From Intestinibacillus massiliensis (GTDB lineage Bacteria; Bacillota; Clostridia; Oscillospirales; Butyricicoccaceae): a stretch of DNA of 64,000 nt. Below are positions 58,855-64,000 of the stretch, one piece after another. Within the stretch, counting starts at the first letter, position 1. Every line of letters begins with the position of its first letter. The position numbers were made by a program, and so were the translations under genes. The notes below the pieces were generated by a model. It saw nothing but the letters and a program-made list of their open reading frames with translations, was not told the origin of the DNA and searched no databases. The stretch is taken from positions 310,001-374,000 of the forward strand of contig JAJUJC010000001.1 of assembly GCA_029267335.1 (NCBI GenBank), written 5' to 3'.

Positions 58855-60918
58855 TTAAAGACCGTTCTCCTGCGTATCCGGCAGTTTGAACCGGCTGACC
58901 ATTTCACGAAGCACCTGTGCCTGTGCGGACATTTCCTCACTGGATGCCGCGCTTTCCTGCGAAGTCGCAGAATTCGTCTGCACCACAATGGAAATTTGGT
59001 CGATACCCGTGCTGATCTGCATAATGGATTCCGACTGATGCTGCGCAGCAGTCGCAATTTTCTCCACCATCTCAGCGGTTTCCCGTGCGTTATCTGATAC
59101 GGCGGAAAGCGTGGCTGCAGTATTTTCCGCGATCACGGCGCCCTTGCCGACCGAGCGGACTGCCGCTTCGATCAGATCGGCGGTATCCTTTGCAGCAGCG
59201 GCGGACTTGCTCGCTAAACTGCGTACTTCATCCGCTACGACCGCGAAGCCCTTGCCCGCTTCGCCTGCGCGTGCAGCTTCCACAGCGGCGTTGAGCGACA
59301 GGATATTGGTCTGGAACGCGATGTCCTCGATGGTCTTAATGATATGGCTGATCTGCTTGGAGTTGTCGCTGATCTCATCCATTGCAGAGACCATTTCCTT
59401 CATCTGGGTGTCGCACTGATCCATGAGCCCACCGACCTGTTCGACCTTTGCACTCGCGTTGCCAGCATTCTGCGCGGTTTCTGTGACCTGCCCGGAGATC
59501 GAGCTGATGCTCGCCGCCAGTTCTTCCACTGCAGAAGCCTGCTCGGTCGCACCCTGACTGAGCGCCTGTGCGCCCGCGGAGACCTGATCGCTGCCCGATG
59601 CCACATGGTCTGCGGACAGCCCGATGCGGCGCATAACGTCGCTCTGGTGCGCGATCAAATTTTTAATATTTTCGTGCAGTACTGCAAAATCTCCACGATA
59701 CAACTCCGGATGCAGACTCTTGACGGTAAAATCGCCGGCTGCGATCTCACCCAAGCTGTATCCAATATCGCCTATGATGCCGTTGACAGTCTGTGTAATG
59801 CTCGTGGTCGCTGCCGCGAGTCTACCCGTTTCGTTGCGGCTGTCGATTTCCGGTGCGGGCGTCGTTAAATCACCCTGTGCCAATAACTCCAGTCGCTCAG
59901 TACACTGCGCGACCGGATCACCGATGCGAGCGGCAACACGTGTTGCAATAATGATTGCTGCACCGATTGCAAGCAGACACAGTACGATCGTTACCGCGAT
60001 CGCGCGATAGGTTGCGCCCATAAAATCCTTCACCGGCGCATTGATACTGATGCTCCAACCATCCGTGCCGAATACCGGCGCGTAGGCTAGGAACTTGGAT
60101 ACGCCCTGATAGGTATACTTGCCAAAGCCAGACTCGCGCTTGGTCATTGCGGTCTCGTATTTCGCGATCTGCGCCAACGACGGGTCGGATTTTGCTTGTT
60201 CGATCTTGTTTTCTCGCTCTTCGACATTCTTCATGTCCTCGTGCGCGATGGTATATCCATCTTTATCCAACATGTATGCGCTGGAGTTCGGGCTGATTTT
60301 GATCGCGCTTACAATATCGTTGAGCACGGTCGCCGGGGGGACAAAATAGACGACGCCCACGACCGTTGTACCGGTCACACCGTTTTTCCAAATCGGTGCA
60401 GCGATCGGCATTGTAATCTCCCCGTTTTGTTTGCTGATAAGCGGCTCCGAGATCCATGCCTCTCCGTTTACCGCGTGTTGGAAATACTCACGATCGGAAT
60501 AATCATTACCGTCCGTAAGGCTACGACCGTTTATATCCAGTATATTTCCCCTCTGGAATCCGTGATTCTTAGCGCGCTGATCGACGATCTCTTTCTTCTC
60601 TGCCGTAGTGGTGGCTGGATTGGACAGCCGCGCTACGCTGCCGGTTTCCGTCGCGACGCTCTTGATGCCGTCGAGTTTTTCTCCTACTTGCTGACTTGCG
60701 GTCTTTGCAAGCTCCTGCATAGACTGTTTTAACAGCTCATCTGTGTTGCGATAACTCAGATAAGCAGTCACCATTCCCAAAACGATCATGGGAACCGAAA
60801 CCAATATGCAAATTTTCAGCAGCAGTTCTTTGCGAATCGTGGTTTGGCGTTTTCCCTTTTCTCCTCGTGGACGTGCGGTTTTTCGTGCTTTACCGCGCTT
60901 TGATAAATGCTGTTTCAT
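58855..60918 (-). CDS. Methyl-accepting chemotaxis protein
   Basis: The 687-residue receptor has a basic N-terminus, a membrane helix ([20 protein letters not shown]), a dCache-like extracellular domain (about 60-300), a second helix ([20 protein letters not shown]) and a HAMP. A signalling domain follows with the hairpin tip [20 protein letters not shown]. It senses an unknown ligand and controls CheA. No flagellar or che genes are adjacent. The ATG at 60918 follows AAAGGA. Confidence 0.93.
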   Translation of the reverse strand: MKQHLSKRGKARKTARPRGEKGKRQTTIRKELLLKICILVSVPMIVLGMVTAYLSYRNTDELLKQSMQELAKTASQQVGEKLDGIKSVATETGSVARLSNPATTTAEKKEIVDQRAKNHGFQRGNILDINGRSLTDGNDYSDREYFQHAVNGEAWISEPLISKQNGEITMPIAAPIWKNGVTGTTVVGVVYFVPPATVLNDIVSAIKISPNSSAYMLDKDGYTIAHEDMKNVEERENKIEQAKSDPSLAQIAKYETAMTKRESGFGKYTYQGVSKFLAYAPVFGTDGWSISINAPVKDFMGATYRAIAVTIVLCLLAIGAAIIIATRVAARIGDPVAQCTERLELLAQGDLTTPAPEIDSRNETGRLAAATTSITQTVNGIIGDIGYSLGEIAAGDFTVKSLHPELYRGDFAVLHENIKNLIAHQSDVMRRIGLSADHVASGSDQVSAGAQALSQGATEQASAVEELAASISSISGQVTETAQNAGNASAKVEQVGGLMDQCDTQMKEMVSAMDEISDNSKQISHIIKTIEDIAFQTNILSLNAAVEAARAGEAGKGFAVVADEVRSLASKSAAAAKDTADLIEAAVRSVGKGAVIAENTAATLSAVSDNARETAEMVEKIATAAQHQSESIMQISTGIDQISIVVQTNSATSQESAASSEEMSAQAQVLREMVSRFKLPDTQENGL

Positions 60919-61275
60919 GCACCGATGTTCCTTTCCTTCTCTATCTCTCGGAGTTGGGCGACCATATGGATCATACAGCACACTGTATGTCGGTTCAATC
61001 GTTCTCGTGTTCGATCGGAACGCCTGTCTTTTTGAAGCAACAACTGCTGTTCATTTCCCACGCCATGCTCCCCCTATATTGATTTAAAATTGTATTTTGT
61101 TTGATCTCACTGTTATAGATACAGCGGAACGATATATTACAAGCGTAGCTTCCCCCCGTCCGGCCCAAGCCCCCGCACCAGACAAACGTTCGGAGACGTG
61201 CGCTTCATTTACCATATATCGTATTTGAATTATATCAGTTTTCGACCTTTTGTGCAATATATGACTTCATTTCCC
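60919..61275. other. Gap of 357 bases without a recognised gene
   Basis: This stretch holds the 5' region of the chemoreceptor gene and the 3' region of thiD, both minus strand. I see no convincing sigma-A or flagellar-type promoter, no terminator with a U-tract and no plausible ORF. Confidence 0.6.
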
Positions 61276-62064
61276 TTACATGTTCTTCATTGCATAAAGA
61301 TGATCCAACGGGCCATTTCCTCTCCCCAGATCCAGACCCGCGCGCAGCGCGCCGGTCAGGTAGCGTTTTGCCGCATCAATGCTCTCGGACAGCGTATGCC
61401 CCTGTCCCAACGCGCATGCGATCGCAGAGGACAGCGTGCAGCCTGTGCCATGTGTATTGCTATTTTCCACGCGCGCACCACAAAACCATTGCAGCGCATC
61501 GCCGTCGCACAGAACATCATCCGCGCCTCCCGCCGCATGCCCGCCCTTGACGAGCACCGCGCAGCCGAGTGTCCGCTGCAACGCACGCGCGGCATGTTCC
61601 ATATCCGCGCGGCACGCGATTGTTGTGCCGGACAGCACCTCGGCTTCGGGAATGTTCGGCGTGACGAGTGCTGCACGCGGCAGGATGCGCCTGGTTAAAA
61701 CCGAGACCGCGTCCTCCGACAGCAAGCGGCGTCCGCTCGAGGATACCATCACCGGATCGACGACGATACGCCGCGCTTTCCACGCCTCCAGACCGTCTGC
61801 GACCACGTCCGCAATATCGCGCGAAGTCAGCATCCCGATTTTGACCGCGTCCGGAAAAATGTCTTCGAACACGCAATCCATCTGCGCACGCACGAGTTCA
61901 CTCGAGGCAGGCTGTACTGCGCGCACGCCCACCGTATTTTGTGCAACGAGTGCGGTGATCACACACATGCCATAGCAGCCATGTGCCGCAAAGGTTTTCA
62001 GGTCTGCCTGAATGCCCGCGCCACCGCTCGGATCGGTGCCCGCAATGCTCAATACCGTTGTCAT
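61276..62064 (-). CDS. thiD: Hydroxymethylpyrimidine / phosphomethylpyrimidine kinase
   Basis: The 262-residue ribokinase-fold protein starts MTTVLSIAGTDPSGGAGIQA and has KIGMLTSRDIADVVADGLEA, DPVMVSSSGRRLL and the anion hole NTHGTGCTLSSAIACALGQG. It phosphorylates HMP twice to give HMP-PP for thiamine. It lies 12 bases after thiE in a two-gene salvage operon without thiC or thiM in view. AAGGCGG precedes the ATG. Confidence 0.96.
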   Translation of the reverse strand: MTTVLSIAGTDPSGGAGIQADLKTFAAHGCYGMCVITALVAQNTVGVRAVQPASSELVRAQMDCVFEDIFPDAVKIGMLTSRDIADVVADGLEAWKARRIVVDPVMVSSSGRRLLSEDAVSVLTRRILPRAALVTPNIPEAEVLSGTTIACRADMEHAARALQRTLGCAVLVKGGHAAGGADDVLCDGDALQWFCGARVENSNTHGTGCTLSSAIACALGQGHTLSESIDAAKRYLTGALRAGLDLGRGNGPLDHLYAMKNM

Positions 62065-62076
62065 TGCGTCACCGCC

Positions 62077-62703
62077 TTACAGCGCATCGGCAAGCGTGCG
62101 CAGCCGCCGTGCGGCAGCTTCGATATCGGGCTGCGCAAAAATGGCAGAAACCAGCGCCACACCGTCCACACCGCTGCCCGCAAGCTGCGGCAGATTCTGT
62201 TCCGTGATCCCGCCGATCGCCACAATCGGAATCGACACCGCACGACAGATTTCTTCCAGTGTATGCCGCGGCAGATGCCCCGCGTCGAGCTTCGTCGAAG
62301 TGCAGAACACGCTGCCCGTACCGAGGTAGTCCGCGCCGCTTTCCTGCGCGCGCAGTGCTTCTTCAACCGAATGCGCAGATGTTCCAATATATTTTCCAGC
62401 CCCCAGAGTACGGCGCGCCTGTCGGATATCCATATCGCTTTGCCCGACATGCACACCGTCCGCGTCACATGCCGCGGCAATGTCCGGACGGTCGTTGATG
62501 ATCAGAGGCACGCCGTATTTCGTGCAAATCGGGCGCAGCGCCCGAGCCTGCGCCAAAAACGCCTCGTCCCCAAGCTGCTTTTCCCGCAGCTGCACAATGG
62601 TTGCGCCGCCGCGCAGCGCACATTCGACCGCCTGTTCCAATGTACGACCGTTCAGCCACGCGCGATCCGTGATCGCATAAAGACGCATCAAATTTCGATC
62701 CAT
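62077..62703 (-). CDS. thiE: Thiamine-phosphate synthase
   Basis: The 208-residue TIM-barrel starts MDRNLMRLYAITDRAWLNGR and has GGATIVQLREKQLGDEAFLA, PLIINDRPDIAAACDADGVH and GADYLGTGSVFCTST. It joins HMP-PP to thiazole phosphate. The ATG at 62703 has GGGAGG upstream. Its leader has two hairpins, but I do not find the conserved blocks of a TPP riboswitch. Confidence 0.95.
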   Translation of the reverse strand: MDRNLMRLYAITDRAWLNGRTLEQAVECALRGGATIVQLREKQLGDEAFLAQARALRPICTKYGVPLIINDRPDIAAACDADGVHVGQSDMDIRQARRTLGAGKYIGTSAHSVEEALRAQESGADYLGTGSVFCTSTKLDAGHLPRHTLEEICRAVSIPIVAIGGITEQNLPQLAGSGVDGVALVSAIFAQPDIEAAARRLRTLADAL

Positions 62704-62724
62704 GATGATAGCCTCCCAACACAA

Positions 62725-62750
62725 AGCGCCGGTGCACGAGGCCCGGCGCT
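62725..62750 (-). promoter_or_regulatory. Hairpin in the thiE leader
   Basis: AGCGCCGG and CCGGCGCT enclose a 10-base loop, ending about 8 bases before the GGGAGG site. A smaller hairpin (GCATC/GATGC) lies upstream of it. No U-tract follows. Confidence 0.5.
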
Positions 62751-62794
62751 AACATTGACTTTTCCTTTGGCATCTGCTTACCGATGCTTTTTTT

Positions 62795-62823
62795 ATTATA
62801 GCAGACATTGTGCGTTCAGACAA
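62795..62823 (-). promoter_or_regulatory. Sigma-A promoter of thiE-thiD
   Basis: Minus-strand TTGTCT, 17-base spacer and TATAAT. It overlaps the 3' end of the decayed GGDEF gene. Confidence 0.75.
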
Positions 62824-63441
62824 GGGTGGTTCCCTTCGGATCGCGTGCCGGCTTGAGCGGATAACAGTAATGCACGAGCCGCCCTTCGCCCCGCCCCGTT
62901 GTCAGCTCCTCAAAGGTCGTGTACACGCGCTGCGCGATCTGTTCGGCAAGTTCGCTTGTCACGTCCACTGGGAGCACAAGATGATAACGCTCTGAAAGGC
63001 ATCATAGTCCTGGCAATAAGAGCCTGCGTGCAGTTCTTCCTCACACAGTTCCTCGCGGATGCGCCGAATATCGCTATGCAATCCACCTTTCAAGCTTTTT
63101 CCCTCACTGTTTTTTTGTTTCCGGCTGTGTTTTCTGCTCACCATATACTCGGCCGTACGCGTGAGCAGCGTTTCGTAGGTATCGTTCTCCTCGCCCAGGC
63201 TGCTCCCGATCATGGTCGACAGCGGGATTCCGTTGCCCTCGCTCTGCTGAAATTCGCGAAACCGGCGCTCGATCATCCAGCAGCGGTCGTCCAGATTACT
63301 CTGCTCCCTAAATCGCGGGCTCAACACCACAAACTCATCACCGCTCATGCACCCCACAATGTCATCGCGCGACGTCATATACTCGAGCAGCTTTGCCACA
63401 TTTTGCAGCAGCCAGTCGCCGCAATATGCGCGTAACGGTTG
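62816..63441 (-). pseudogene. Decayed GGDEF-domain gene, 5' truncated and frameshifted
   Basis: In frame from about 63441 the sequence reads LRAYCGDWLLQNVAKLLEYM, then VGCMSGDEFVVLSPRF, the central part of a GGDEF domain. The N-terminal third (the D-LTGL-NR region) is missing. Near 62985 the frame ends artificially, while another frame continues plausibly as RYHLVLPVDVTSELAEQIAQ to VHYCYPLKPARDPKG and a stop at 62816. Loss of the start and an internal frameshift indicate a relic. Confidence 0.72.
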
Positions 63442-63531
63442 AGGAATTTACTGGTAACCCTATGCTTTTCACGGGCAACCTGTTATACTGAAAGCAAGTC
63501 ATTCCACAACGAATAAAGTGAGGAGATCAAA

Positions 63532-63879
63532 ATGCTGTTTGTCTGTTATCCCAAATGCTCGACCTGCCAGAAAGCCCGTGCATTTCTCGACGCACGCGGC
63601 GCACAATACACGCTGCGGGACATCAAGCTCGAGCATCCGACCGAAGAAGAGCTGCGCCTGTGGCACCAGAAAAGCGGTCTGCCGCTCAAGCGCTTTTTCA
63701 ATACGAGCGGGCTGCAATATAAAGCGCTCGGACTTGCGCAAAAGCTGCCGACCATGAGCGAGGACGAACAGTTTGCACTGCTCGCGACCGACGGCATGCT
63801 CGTTAAGCGTCCGATCGTCGTGACAAATGACTTTGTGCTCGTCGGTTTCCGCGAAGCGGACTGGTCTGCGCGCGTGTAA
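63532..63879 (+). CDS. ArsC/Spx-family thioredoxin-like protein
   Basis: The 115-residue protein starts MLFVCYPKCSTCQKARAFLD with a CxxC redox pair. It has KSGLPLKRFFNTSG and LVKRPIVVTNDFVLVGFREA, the conserved Arg-Pro-hhV motif of the arsenate-reductase/Spx family. Members without an ars operon nearby are often of unknown role, so arsenate reduction is not claimed. A -10 (TATACT) and GTGAGGAG lie upstream. Confidence 0.88.
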   Translation: MLFVCYPKCSTCQKARAFLDARGAQYTLRDIKLEHPTEEELRLWHQKSGLPLKRFFNTSGLQYKALGLAQKLPTMSEDEQFALLATDGMLVKRPIVVTNDFVLVGFREADWSARV

Positions 63880-63898
63880 CACGGTTCTGTCGATGACA

Positions 63899-63944
63899 AA
63901 CAGCCCCCTGCCGCATCTGTTCCGATGCGGCAGGGGGCTGTTTA
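63899..63944. terminator. Intrinsic terminator
   Basis: AACAGCCCCCTGCCGCATC and its inverse complement flank TGTTCC, a 19-bp perfect stem. In the last 54 bases of the window I see no feature. Confidence 0.92.
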
Positions 63945-64000
63945 TGGTTGATTGCATAATAAAGATCACGAGGACGGCTGATCCGCGGTATCATCCCTCG

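Noticed and set aside
62704-62800. TPP riboswitch before thiE
   Set aside because: The leader is short and lacks the CTGAGA and ACCTGATCTGG-type conserved blocks; only two simple hairpins are present.
1-64000. CRISPR arrays, rRNA operons and insertion sequences
   Set aside because: No regularly spaced direct repeats, rRNA-like sequence or transposase frames were seen on either strand.

Overview
The window looks like chromosomal DNA of a Gram-positive anaerobe of the class Clostridia. GC content is moderately high, and the genes resemble those of gut Oscillospirales-type organisms; that placement is inferred from gene content and style, not from a marker gene. Supporting signs are GGAGG ribosome sites, sigma-A promoters with 17-base spacers, an ANTAR-type ethanolamine regulator, a desulfoferrodoxin, a bacteriohemerythrin and a split LysO exporter. 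Most of the left half is transcribed from the minus strand.

Region 1 (1-11.4 kb, minus) is one long anaerobic cobalamin operon: cbiMNQO (cobalt uptake), cbiD, cbiL, cbiF, cbiG, hemA, cobJ, a cobK/precorrin-2 dehydrogenase fusion, hemC and a cobA-hemD fusion cut by the window edge. Most genes overlap by 4 bases. A cobalamin riboswitch with its own promoter sits upstream of cbiM. An AraC-type regulator (11.6-12.4 kb, plus) separates this operon from the next.

Region 2 (12.5-31.4 kb, minus) is a complete ethanolamine-utilisation microcompartment locus. In transcription order it holds eutG, a 48-codon leader ORF, eutS, eutP, eutV, eutW, eutA, eutB, eutC, eutL, eutK, eutE, two nearly identical eutM genes, eutT, eutD (pduL type), eutJ, a eut-associated gene of unknown function, eutN, a PduS-like flavoprotein, a PduT-like Fe-S shell protein, eutH and eutQ. 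EutBC needs adenosylcobalamin, which the neighbouring operon and EutT can supply. Control signals are visible: sigma-A promoters for eutG and eutS, and terminator hairpins with hexanucleotide loops in the eutG and eutA leaders, as expected for EutV antitermination. The eutS leader has two hairpins with the same GATGCA loop, lying inside the 48-codon ORF.

Region 3 (31.4-45.4 kb) is mixed: an Eis-like acetyltransferase, a DUF2284 protein, a frameshifted LRR-like gene, a response regulator with degenerate GGDEF plus intact EAL, a hemerythrin, three small ORFs, rplM-rpsI, a TtcA-like enzyme, a BlaR1/BlaI-type pair with operators, and metNIQ. The metNIQ leader is the most striking element. It encodes a 31-residue peptide with 9 Met and 4 Cys, followed by a strong intrinsic terminator and a plausible alternative fold, which is the layout of ribosome-mediated attenuation responding to methionine or cysteine supply.

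Region 4 (45.4-64 kb) holds housekeeping and accessory genes: a tyrosine recombinase, pyrB fused to a PyrI-like zinc domain, an orphan MacB-type permease with adaptor, radA, cwlD, a nicotinamidase-like hydrolase, desulfoferrodoxin, glgX, tRNA-Cys and tRNA-Phe, split lysO, a PAP2 phosphatase, a flippase, a chemoreceptor, thiE-thiD, a decayed GGDEF gene and an ArsC/Spx-family protein. A 12-base palindrome, TGAGCATGCTCA, recurs through the window in several reading frames and in one intergenic region, far more often than chance predicts.
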